Shown here piece after piece: positions 34,615-45,633 of a stretch of DNA of 64,000 bases. The stretch is from contig OZ025782.1 of NCBI GenBank assembly GCA_964019425.1, positions 1,718,532 through 1,782,531 of the forward strand, in the 5' to 3' direction. A program made the position numbers and the translations under genes. The DNA is from Flectonema sp. DT1601 (Eukaryota > Euglenozoa > Diplonemea > Diplonemida > Diplonemidae). Each line of letters opens with the position of its first letter. Position 1 is the stretch's first letter. Below the pieces are notes generated by a model, which saw only the letters and a list, made by a program, of their open reading frames with translations, searched no databases and had not been told where the DNA came from.

Positions 34615-34789
34615 TTTGAGAAAACTTCCGCCCAGAATAGCGGGCCAACGATTTTAGAAAAGCTACACAAGGCCGTGACCGTAGTATACGTTTCTCCAAA
34701 CCTGGGGGTGGATATATAGGTTTTCCCTTATTATTTTTGTTGATGTCATAAGTTATTGTGTTTAAACTAACGAAGGGTGAATTAATTAA

Positions 34790-34822
<33 letters not shown>

Positions 34823-35360
34823 CGGCAAAATGGATACTGTACTATAAAATCAGATTCTGTTTTCAACACAAAAACGATACTGTGAGAACATACTTCTTTT
34901 TTTCTTTCTTTTTTTCGATTTTTTTTTTGTTATTCTAGCGTGTCAGAATACAAAAAAAAAAAAAAAAAAAAAAACGAGCACCCGCGGTAATTCCAGCACC
35001 AATAGCGTATATTAATGCTGCTGCTGTTAAAAAGCTCGTAGTTGGATCCAGAGTACAAGTTACATCGGGCTTCCTCGGTGGTAGCTCCGTCCATTGGTCT
35101 GAATTAATTGTTTCTATTTCAGTTTCTTTTTTTCTACTCGTCCTTTTACTATCTGTCAGATCTAGTGAATGATTACGCTACTTGATGGATTGTGTAAATG
35201 GCAAAAACGTTTTGCGTGTTCAAAAAAAAAAAAAATAACTTTTATGTGGTGTTTTTTTTCCCCCTTTCTTTTTTTCTTGATTCTATTACTCTTATTTTCA
35301 TATTATAATCAGTGTTATTTACACATAACAAAAACAAAAAAAAACAAAACAAAAAAAAAA
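34528..35360. other. Intergenic with RNA-derived scraps
   Basis: Between the adenylate kinase and the CCCH-protein genes lie the tRNA-like remnant, about 110 bases of non-repetitive sequence (34615-34725), an A24 tract, the 18S rRNA fragment and further A/T runs. Confidence 0.6.
34975..35095 (+). pseudogene. Fragment of 18S rRNA (region before and into V4)
   Basis: The blocks CCGCGGTAATTCCAGC, CCAATAGCGTATATTAA and GTTAAAAAGCTCGTAGTTGG at 34982-35045 are the near-universal 18S core around the 530 loop. About 50 further bases (ATCCAGAG to TCCGTCC) probably come from V4. Only about 120 bases are present and they directly follow an A22 tract, so this is a retroposed or end-captured fragment, not an rRNA gene. 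The stretch AATGCTGCTGCTGTTAAA resembles euglenozoan 18S more than the common AAGTTGTTGCAGTTAAA. Confidence 0.88.
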
Positions 35361-36365
35361 ATGATTTGTCTCGATGATACCCTTTTCTGCAGAAGCATCC
35401 CTTCCCTTCCGATAAGATCGGCAGCGGAACAGGCGATGAAAAATGTTGAGCTCTGCAGGGTAAGTGAAGTTATACCAGAAAGAATGCAGGAAGCTGAGAT
35501 GAACCTGCAACTGGCAAAGCAGTTTTTTAAGGATTTTACGTGCGGGATGCATCACGGTACAGTAGCCGAATGTTTCAGTATGTGGTTCACAGATGACATT
35601 GAGTGGTCAACTTACCAAATGCCACTTCCCCTATTCTCTGTTGGAAAGAGAGATACTGTCCTCGCCTACAACTTAGTTTGCAACAAAACATTCGGAGGCC
35701 CCACCAGCATCATATCCATCTATGTTAACTCAATAAAACTTATTAATCACGATAGGGCTTTAGTTGAAGTTACTTATTCTATCTTGCAAGGAGGTTGGGA
35801 AGAACCTTCGATTAACGTAAACCGTTCTTATTTGCGTTTTCGCAATGGAAGAATCTGTGAAATGTTAACAACAAAAGGAATTAATTGCGATCAGGCTATT
35901 GGTTCATGTTTAGAAGCGACAATTCAACCGGTTCAGCCACAGCCGTTGATGAAGAGAGGACCTGATGGAAATAGTGATGTGTCATCATGCGGGTTATCTG
36001 AATCGATGATGCCTTCTACACCAGATGATGGGGGACTTCCTCCATTAGAGAATCCTTTTAGCGATGAGCAGCCACCTGCCTTGGAAGATCCATCTCTTCC
36101 AACCCCACCACCAGCTGTTGTACGACCATGTCAACACAATAATTGGGATAGTGTTAGGGTTAAAAGGCAGCTTGCTGTTCTTCGCTGTCGTGTTTGCTGC
36201 GCTCAGTGGAAGCTTCGTGCAAAGAAAATCAACCGTTGTCATTCATTCATGGATCGTGGTGTCTGTACGGATGCTAACTGTGGTTACCTTCATGTTAACT
36301 CACGTAAGCAAACAACATCCGAAAGACAACTTGCTCATGACATGGATATGGAATTTAAAGATTAA
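35361..36365 (+). CDS. NTF2/SnoaL-like domain plus CCCH zinc-finger protein
   Basis: The 334-residue product starts at the ATG that ends an A11 leader; the open frame reaches further upstream only through homopolymers. Residues about 42-180 look like an NTF2/SnoaL-type alpha+beta domain (AKQFFKDFTCGMHHGTVAECF, WFTDDIEW, RALVEVTYSILQGGWEE, NRSYLRFRNGRICEM). A Pro-rich linker follows. The C-terminus has CQHNNWDSVRVKR, LRCRVCCAQWK and a CCCH finger, CHSFMDRGVCTDANCGYLH (C-x8-C-x4-C-x3-H), then HVNSRKQTTSERQ. CCCH fingers of this kind bind mRNA. From memory, HNxWDxVR...LRCRxC followed by a CCCH finger also occurs in trypanosomatid regulatory proteins, which would fit post-transcriptional control in a polycistronic genome; I could not verify this. 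No intron. Confidence 0.82.
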   Translation: MICLDDTLFCRSIPSLPIRSAAEQAMKNVELCRVSEVIPERMQEAEMNLQLAKQFFKDFTCGMHHGTVAECFSMWFTDDIEWSTYQMPLPLFSVGKRDTVLAYNLVCNKTFGGPTSIISIYVNSIKLINHDRALVEVTYSILQGGWEEPSINVNRSYLRFRNGRICEMLTTKGINCDQAIGSCLEATIQPVQPQPLMKRGPDGNSDVSSCGLSESMMPSTPDDGGLPPLENPFSDEQPPALEDPSLPTPPPAVVRPCQHNNWDSVRVKRQLAVLRCRVCCAQWKLRAKKINRCHSFMDRGVCTDANCGYLHVNSRKQTTSERQLAHDMDMEFKD

Positions 36366-37955
36366 AAACAAGGTGTTAAAATGGTAGTCTTCTCTCTTGC
36401 TCTCTCACTCTCTCTTTCGTGATTCTTTAAATCTTATTCAAGTTTCCAGCTTGACGCACCTCGAGGGTCCGCAAGCTTTCTATGGTCTTGTTTTAAGTTA
36501 AATAGACTGAAATCGACGTATCAAACCTCCCCTGTCCTTACTCTACGTAAGTTTGTTTCTTTTCGTTATGTTTTCACAACTGCAGGTTGTCAAAAGCAAA
36601 ACTCAGTTGGTAATTGTGCTCTGTGGCAACTCCCTAAGAGTTCTTGGGAGTCGTCACGCTAGCAAAAACAAATTGTGCCGTGGTTGCTCACTCATTTTTT
36701 TTCCTTTTTTTTTTTTTTGTTTGTCCGGCAGAAGTGTTGTATTCGCCTACGGAAATATTTCATTGGTAAGTACGTCAGGGTGAACCCTCTCAACCGACTC
36801 GCAAAGAGTGTTGCCAAAAAACTTTTTTAAAAATATTATTTTTTTTAAAATATATTTTATTATTTTAATATATATTTTTTCATTCTTCTTCCTTTCCCTG
36901 AAACCGCAGAACCGTACTTTTCAGTTGAGATAAACAGCTGAAGAAATTATTGGTAGCAATCCGGCTCTCTAAACAGGATTGGTTTCTATGATGAAAGTTA
37001 ACAGTTTCATAAATAATAATAAAAAAAAAAAAAAGAAAAAAAAAAAAAAAAGGCGGCAAAGCCTGTTGTTCCCCTTCGTTCAATGCTTCACTTTGATAAT
37101 TATTTAAAACGAAACACTGGTAATCATAAAATTTCATAGTCAATTACTTTTTACGGGTATGCGATTATAGTATATTTGTTCTAATTTGGCAAGAGTGGGT
37201 TCGTTGGCATCTTTTGTTGGGAATAGTTTTTCTTTTTTTTTTTTCTGCCATAGTCTTACGCATAAAAATCAAAGTTAACATGACGCTTCAAAGAGTTGCC
37301 GATACTAGTATTTTCATTAACTCCTCTTTCTTGTTTTTCCCTACGTATTTCCTTTTCTGCTGTGAATCATTTTTTTTTTTTTTTTATTTTTTTTAATTTA
37401 AAAAATAATATCGACGAAGATAAAACATCGACGAACGGAAGAAAAAAAAAAAAAAAAAAAAAAAGAACTTTGAAACATATCGTTGCGTCTTTCAGCACGA
37501 ACGATTGCGCCGTTTCGCAAAGAAACTCGTTTGGTTGCAACCTACGAAAGACTAGTAAGGGTCCACCCCTTCCTTTTTTCCCCCTTGGAACTACTCTGAC
37601 CTTCAGCTTTTGTATTAATATAAGTCTCACGTAGTAGATACTTTTAGGATACGTCGCTCAGTAGTTACAATTTTCTTTCGTTTTCTTTTTCTTTTAGACA
37701 TGTTCTCCTGTCTTTTTTTTGACCTCGAAAACACAATGTAGCTGGTCTTCATCGGCCCTCTTGGCAGACACGTCCCTGTCCCTGACCTTGAGCCACGGTA
37801 GTTGGTTGAGCTGTTTTGAACTAGTTGCAATCAGTTTTTGACTAGGTTTTTATTATTATTATTTTATTTTTTTTAAAAAAAATTTTACTTCTCTTCTTTT
37901 TTTTTTCTTTCAAATTCTCTCTTCTAAACCTCGTAATATAGCTGTAAATGGTGTT

Positions 37956-37998
<43 letters not shown>

Positions 37999-39729
37999 AT
38001 ATTTTGTGTTCTGCAAAAAAACACGTAACCAAACACGGTAGACCTGCAGCCAGCTCAGTTATGTATTTTTATTTTATTTTTTCATGGATCATGGAATTCA
38101 ATCATGATCTCTTATAACACGCAGACACACAGCACCGGCTGTTAAAGTGTAGTTATTTAGTTCTAATCGCTCGTGTAATAAGACTGCGAGATATATCAGT
38201 ATGTCTTAGTGCCGGAGTGGTCCAATTTTGTGAATTGTTTTTCCCGTTTCCCCCATTACTCTGTTGTGTTATGTATTCTGTAGTTGGTGGTCGTCATTTT
38301 TTTGTATTTACGTTTTTTCGATAGGAATTGTTACTTTGATGGTTCCTTTACGAAAACAGTTGTGATGCTCCTTTTTTAGAATACTAATGAACAAAAAAAA
38401 AAAAAAAAAAAAAAAAAAATCGAAGAAAAAAAAAATAACAATCGACTAACCCCCCTGTCTCCTTTTCCCCTTAACTTGTGTCCTATTAGTTACCTCAAAA
38501 GGCTGAATTAAACATCACCGGAGTCACTGTGTCTTTAACAGATATTAAATTATGTTATCGAATGTTATGATACAAAGCAAATAACGTATTTTACGAAGCT
38601 AAAAATCAATCGTTCCTTGTCTGAGATATTCAGTACAAACTCAAACTTAATTTACTTAAGGTTCGTTCTACTAAATAACAAAACAAAACATATTTTTTTT
38701 TTCTTTTTTAATAAAGAATTGTTTATGTTTCGATATGTAATTAGTAGGTGAAATCTACACTCTGCCGTATTCCATTGTACTCCCCTGGTTTACCCTCTTA
38801 GGGCTCACGACTACTATACGATTGAATTACTTGATTCCGTACTGTACTGTGTGAATACAGATGAATTATAACATTGATTTTGACGTAGGGTCTTCCAGAG
38901 TGTTTTTTTTTTTTTTTTTTTTTTTTTTTTTCTCTCTCCCTCCCCCTTTTTGTTTTTTCCTAACGTTTAGCCGACACTGTATCATAAAAATTGCTAATTT
39001 TTGTTTTTATGTTACTTTAACTTTTTTGATACAATAACAATATATTTATATCTTTGTAAGTATGATTTTTAATAAAAAAAAAAAAAAAAAAAGTAAACTC
39101 CATTTATCCAACTCATGATTTTTTTTTTTTTATTTAAATTCTGACATCAGGTGTGGTTGCGTAACAGAGGAGATAGACGACCGAGGCAGTGTATAAGGTC
39201 TTGTTCTTCTTGTAGAGCAAACACTAGTTGTTGTCCGTTTTTGTGCTTTCGTTTAACTAAGACAGCTGCCGGTACTCTGGCTGCTCACAGTTGATGTAAT
39301 CGATGCTTCTAAGAGAGAATTTAAATTTTTAACAAAAAAAAAAAAAAAAAAAAAAAAAAGCACATTTGTGTTTTCAGCTTTGCTGCGACATGTTATGTTG
39401 TTTGTGTGTGTTAAGCCGTGGATTCCAAGCATTCACCATAGTAACTTAACTGGTGATTTAAAAAAAAAAAAAAAAAAAGAAGTGTTATGGAATCCATGCA
39501 TTGTCTTCTTCAGCTATTGTATCGCTGTCTCATTCTCCTCCCTTTATTGAAGTATGGTCGTGTTCTGTACTTCAGCGGTGTGCATCATTTTTTTATTTTT
39601 TAGATCGATTCATTTTACTACACTCAGCTAGGCGACTAATACTTCTAGTTTACCTTTCGGTGTGTAAGACCTCAAAAAAGTATCTAACTTTTTTCAATGC
39701 TTGTTCGCTTCAGATACCTTTTCTTTAGC

Positions 39730-39804
39730 GATTGGGTCCTTACTCATGCGGGCTACCCAGACCCCACGCAGTTAATCAGAACTGGATTTTGCTAACTAAC
39801 TTAC
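39730..39804 (+). repeat. Dispersed repeat family C, copy 1
   Basis: GATTGGGTC, CTACCCAGACCC, GTTAATCAG, GGATTTTGC and AACTTACT occur in the same order as at 42911-42980. Confidence 0.6.
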
Positions 39805-40074
39805 TTTCATTTTTCATTTTTTGACATTGTTTTGCAAAAAAAGTATTTTAAAAAAAAAAAACAACTTTAATTGGCTTTATTATCTTGGTATTTCACTTTC
39901 TCTTATTTACATTCTCTCCTCTTCATACTTTCTTTCGCGGATATCGTACAAGTTAAAACCTAAGCGCATATAGCCTCCAAAAGTTGAATCTTAACGCTTG
40001 TCGAAATGTTACGGCCCTTAAGGCACAATAAACGATAATAGTCGAGGTGGGTTCATCTGGTTGATAATTTTATA

Positions 40075-40117
<43 letters not shown>

Positions 40118-40564
40118 TCTCAAAGGTTATGAACTTGTTCCTGGAATGCAAATATATTCTGACATTCTGGCAAGCTTGTTCCTCGAACCAATACTAGACG
40201 GAACCTTCTTCTTTTTTTTTTTTTTTTTTTTTCATTTCCCTCTTCACTTGTGTTTTGTTTCGCTAATGTGACGTCTCTGAGGCTACCTGGTGTTTTCTTA
40301 TTTATTTATTTATTTATTTTTTTTTTCCCCTCCTCTTTTGTATTGTTATGTGCATCAAATCCACTATGTTCTTGTAATTCGTTGCGCCAGTTAATGTTAA
40401 CCTGTATCAGTATGGTTATCAATCGCGGCTTAAGTATATAAGCTAGTATGTAGCTGGTGATGCATGTTTCAGCAAAAGTGTCATCAAAAAAAAAAAAAAA
40501 AAAATCAAAAAAAAAAAATCAATACATTATCAGTTATGTTCACAACTATTTTAGTTGAGATTTA

Positions 40565-40595
<31 letters not shown>

Positions 40596-41201
40596 TGTTA
40601 TCCAATATTCTAATATAACCTATTATCATTTTCGGAGACGAACAAAAAAAAAGGAAAAAAAAAAAAAATGAAAATGAAAATGAAATAAAATAAGAATCCA
40701 ATGGCTTTGAAGCTGTGTTTTTCGCTACTCATTTGGTTCTAACTTAAATTAGTGCGTTTTTTGTTTTAATTTTTCTCTTCTTTTCCCCCTTCTAAATCTA
40801 AACAAAGAGGAAAATGTAGTTCTTCATGTTTGGTCCTAAGGGGTCTAAAGTCAATGAGAATTACGTTTTTTTCTTTCTTTTCTTGTTTTTTATTTTTTTT
40901 TTTCTAGTATGGTGAAACAACTAGGTGTTTGGATCAATGCCTTATGCCTGATGCCCCATTGCTACAAGTATTCAACACGATGCAGTGTTTTTTTTATATT
41001 TTTTATTCCCTTAAATAGAGAGATAACCTCTAGCTTTTTTTATTTGCTCTTTCTTACAGTCCTAAGATCTTTGGCTCTTAGATTTTTAATCAGGAACAAA
41101 AACAATGTTTATCTACCTTTTTCTTTTTTTTTTTTAAAAGGGGGTGGGTAAATGTTGGCTTTTTCGAATTATATTAAAAAAAAAAATAAAAAATGAAAAT
41201 G

Positions 41202-41240
<39 letters not shown>

Positions 41241-42506
41241 TAACGGATATATAAAGTAAATTAACAAGTACGTAAGTGCCGATTCGATGTACTCGGGTCT
41301 GTGTGTCACTTAATTGCTGGTTATCTTTTTTCTCTCGAAATTCCCCCCCTCCCAAAATATATTTTATTTAAATCTTTTGTTGTGTGAAAGCAGATTTTCA
41401 TCCACAAAAAAAAAAAAAAAAAAAAGGAGAATTGTATACAACGTAGACTGCTGTAGCAGTGTCAGAAACAGGACAACTTACACTTTTAAAGACTAATGGT
41501 TTTCTAAAATATGTCTTGTCATCTCTGTGTGTTTCTTTTTTTTTTTTTTTTTAAATCAGAATTTAAAAAAAAAAAAAGAAGAAGAAAAAAAAACTGGCAG
41601 TGTGCTCTGATTCTTATAAGTTGCTACAATATACACTCCCTAACTGCATGTCGTAGTGTATATCAAATAATAGTCATTATCTCGCAAATTTACCATCATT
41701 CATCATCTTTTCTTTTCAAAAGGATAAAATTTTTTGAAAAAAAAAGTTGAGATAATTGTTTTCTTCTGCTTCTGTCTCTTCAACCCCCCCCTCTTTTTTT
41801 TTTTTTTTTTTTTTTTTATGTGTGGGTATTGAAAAAAAAATTACGAAATACTTTGCAAATATTATTATGAAAAAAAAAAAAAAACAAGGCAGTAACGGAA
41901 TTTAAAGGAAAGAAAGGAACCATGATTCGATTTCATCGAGCATACCGTTATAGGTTTGGCATGGAAGTTTTTTTGTTCCTGTGATACTATCGAGTGATAG
42001 AAAAAAAAAAAGAAAAAAGAGGGAAAATGGTCCACAAACTCTGCTCTCTGTTCGATTTCTCATCGGGGCCTATTTTAATCTTATTTTTTTATGTGAGTCG
42101 AATATTTTAAATACTCTTTGTAAGAAAAAGGGGAAAAAAAAAAAAAAAAAAACTTCTTTCGTTTTCGATTTTATCGGAAGTCTATCGATTTAGTTTTTTT
42201 TTTTCTCCCCCTCCCTTTTTTTATTTTATTTTTTTTTATTTTACATTTTTATTTTGTTTATGTGCTTTAAAATAAATAGGGAAGCGCAATTCATGTGGAG
42301 AATAGAATAAAACACCGTCAATGATTCAGAAAAGCATTGCATTCTTTTCTGTCATTCGTGGTTGGATTTAAGCATTTTTAACTAACTGACCGAACTACTT
42401 GATTATTAATAATACTAATACAAATAAGGGTGAAATGATGAAAAGGAAAACGGTTTTCAATTTTATCCAGTATCGTGTTAATTCCACGTATAAAAAAAAA
42501 AAAAAA

Positions 42507-42632
42507 AGAATCAGCGAATTGCATTACTTTTTTTACTCACACTTTTGTTTGTTTGTGCGCAACCAGGTAGGTTAGCTAAGTTGCCATAATTCTAGTTCTA
42601 CCGATCAATGGGTTTGTGGGTACAAAAAAAAA
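42507..42632 (+). repeat. Dispersed repeat family B, copy 2
   Basis: Second copy of the repeat at 32445-32595, lacking about 20 bases after TGCGCAACC. Both copies start after or near an A run and end in one. Confidence 0.75.
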
Positions 42633-42910
42633 AGAAACAAACAAAAAAGAAACAGTCATCGCTACCAAACGACTTATATTAAGAAGGAACAAATATAATT
42701 TTTTCCTTCTTTTTTTTTTTTATTCATAGTTATTATAAAAAACACGGGAGGAAAAAAAAAAAAAAGAAGAAAAAAAAAAAAACAAAAAAAAAACCCGTGT
42801 TTGATTTTATCTGCGGACGTTTTTTTTGTTTTTTTGTTCTGTCTATTTCCCCCGTTAGGTATCTCTGGGCAAGGTGGACAGGGGCGATCCTTCCAGTCGA
42901 AGCTAACACC

Positions 42911-42980
42911 GATTGGGTCTTCTGCCGTATGGGTTACTCAGACCCTCAGTAATCAGTTCCGGATTTTGCAACTTACTAAT
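42911..42980 (+). repeat. Dispersed repeat family C, copy 2
   Basis: Matches 39730-39804: GATTGGGTC, TTACTCAGACCC, AGTAATCAG, GGATTTTGC, AACTTACTAA. Confidence 0.6.
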
Positions 42981-44154
42981 CTTCGAGTGAAATGAACAAA
43001 GAAAAGAAGAAGAATAAGAGACACCAATTTTAGTGATGGCACACGATTAATATGAGAGTTTTATAAGATTTGATTTATCGGAGGTTTTTAATTGGACCAA
43101 AATCCCATTCACTTAAATGCATGAATAATGATATGCACTCATCGCTGCGATTTTATCGGGCATTAGAATTCAACGTGTGTGAATACTGACACTACATACA
43201 ACAAGAAAATATACAAGAATGCGTGAGTGTAAAGTAGTGGAGAAGTTGCACAATTCTTATTGCAAGAGAAAAATACTTATGAAAAAAAAAAAAAAAAAAA
43301 AAGTGTGTACCGTTTGTGATTGGATATGATCTGGCATTGGAAGCAATTTGTTTTTTCTGATTTTCCCTCTTCTATTGGTGTGATAGTTATGGATGACTTT
43401 ATATTGTTAACGGAGTTTTTCGTAACGGATAACCCACATCTATAGGAAAGGGAGTAGAAAAAATGAGTAACTTTCTTGCTCTTATCTCACAAAACACACG
43501 TAATAACAACGACAACGAAAAGAAAAGAAAAGAAAAAAACTTACTAATTGTGTTTTACTTAATTCTTACCAGTTTCTTTTTTTTAAATTTTTTTTTTTTT
43601 TTATTGTTTCTGTTCTAGTTTATGAGTAATAACGAACTTCATAGGAATTGATCTATTTTTTTTTTTTTTTTTTGTGTTTTTTTTTCTTTTTTCTATTTTC
43701 CTTTCTCATTCATTTGCTCTTACCTTCAGCAGTTAGTGTATGTTGCGCAATCGCACTTTCACGTGCAACATAGCACGTGGGTAGCCGATTATATGTCGTT
43801 TCTCGACGTCTGTGTTTTTTCTAGTTGCTTCGTTCGCTATAAGAGCGTTCTTTTATGCGTCTCTTTGGTGCGTTCTCGTGCAACGTCCGACTCAATCGCT
43901 TATAGCGGTCGCACCATTATTTTTTTTTTCTTTTTCTCTTTCCCCCCTTTTTTTTCCCCCTACATTTTGAGTGAAAGTCATGCTGCAACAAAGAATCATT
44001 TTTGCGAGGGAAAATCAAAATCTCCAATTTCACAAGAACTTTTCTTCATGGGAATAGATCCATAATAGGGGTTTCCTTTGACTAAAAACAATTTTGTGAG
44101 GAAAAATCCACGAATTTCTTTTTTTTTTTTTTGCACCGACGAAGTCGGAGATAG

Positions 44155-44272
44155 AAACTATTCAGATTAAAAAATCGCTATTTATTATGTCAAATGTTAT
44201 CCATTTCCCTGTGCCGCCAGTAATGCTGTCCGCGATCAAAACAAAACATAAGGTTGTTGTCTGAATGCTTTC
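44155..44272. mobile_element. Short inverted-repeat element (MITE-like), copy 2
   Basis: Starts AAACTATTCAGATTAA like the element at 27109 and is almost the same length (118 bp). Its right end (GTCTGAATGCTTTC) is a decayed version of the inverted repeat. It is preceded by the palindrome CCGACGAAGTCGG (44136-44148), which also occurs in the 33081 copy. Confidence 0.6.
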
Positions 44273-45633
44273 TCCCCAATCCCAAGAAATTCACAATACT
44301 ATTTCCTCACTAGAATTATTCTTTTTACAGTATTACAAGAAGAGAACGGAATAGAAAAAAAAAAAGAAAAAAAGAAGAAAAAAATTCGCATTTGCGATTA
44401 GTGTAGAACATGGTTAAATCTAAATATAAAAGTATCTCACCAAAGACACTTTCGCATTTACATTTAAGTCGGGTGCTTTCAAACCGCTAGGGTAGTGATA
44501 TACTCGTAGGGTTACTGATGGAACCGAGTGCAGGATCAGTTTTTTTCTTTTTTTTCATTCTTTTATTGAGTTTTTAAAATATATATATTTTTTTTTTTTT
44601 TTCTTCTTTTTTTTTCTACTGGGTTCGAATCCAAGGAGGAAACAAAAAAAAAAAAAAAAAAATAAATAAAATAATTAATTAATGTTTGTTAACACCTATT
44701 CCTTTCTGAGATGTACTTTTCTTTTTTTTCAGCATTAGTTGTAGCAATTGGCGGTTAAATTAATTTTTATCATCCTCAGTTGTTTACTTACAATTACTGT
44801 TTTTTAAAAAGAAACCCCTTTTAGTTTTATGTGTAACAGAACAGGGTGTGCAAAAACTAAATAACTAACTAACTAAAAAAACTTATAATTTTATTATTTG
44901 CGTTGTAAGTGTTTTTATGTTCAACCTTGTACTGGTTACTTCTCTGAAGCAGGTCTATTTTTATAGCTGTATTCGTTAAGAAAAGCAGCAGTCGGGATGT
45001 TTTTCCAAAATATGTGGCAATTAGTCCCGTTTTTTTGTATCCCTACACAATCTGTTTCCCGTAGCGCTGTGCTACTGTGTAACAAGGTTGAGATGGGGGG
45101 GTACTTTGCCTCTCTCCCGCGCCCCTAATCTTTTCTTCCTCACTTTTCTCTTATCGGCAATGGCTCTCTAGAGTGTTCCCCGAAGCCGGTTCCGAGATGT
45201 TCTAGCATCACTCCCTTATTCATAAGATGTGATAGCTTTACGTACAAGAACTGCTCCCTTGATATTGCGTTGGATTGCATCTTGCATCCACTTCGGACAC
45301 GACGATGCTCGAGTATTAAGGTAGTTGTGCAATATTCATGGCGTAATAGCTTAACTAATGATCTGAGTGACTTGTTTAAACGTAATGGGTAATTTACGGT
45401 TATCTCACCCTGGGTTGATGTCATGTTGAACAGGTTGTTATTTATTTATGCATCTGCTTCATCCGCAACGTCTTAGGGTATACCTGGTAATCCCATGAAC
45501 CCATTTTTTCTTGTTAAATACCGGCTGCCGTGGCAATACCAAGCGAGTTTTGCTGGAGTTCGACTTCTTCCATTATGTTATGCAAGTTTATTTGATTTTC
45601 CTAACTAATATCTTCACAGGCCAGACTAACAAA

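Larger units (their letters stand above)
36366..45633. other. Gene desert of about 9 kb
   Basis: No supported gene. The DNA is mostly A and T runs (for example near 37970, 38905, 40085, 41205, 41800) with scattered patches of ordinary sequence. Recognisable items are two copies of repeat family C (39730, 42911), a copy of family B (42507-42632), an inverted-repeat element (44155-44272), an isolated T-arm-like GGGTTCGAATCC at 44621-44632, and a complex-sequence island at 45110-45440 with a 94-codon minus-strand frame of unknown meaning. Confidence 0.6.

Noticed and set aside
34975-35095. A working rRNA gene
   Set aside because: Only about 120 bases of 18S are present, without flanking rRNA sequence.
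44610-44650. Perfect B box GGGTTCGAATCC suggesting a tRNA
   Set aside because: No A box, D arm or anticodon arm precedes it; the upstream DNA is a T run. It may be a 3' tRNA scrap but cannot be supported as a gene.
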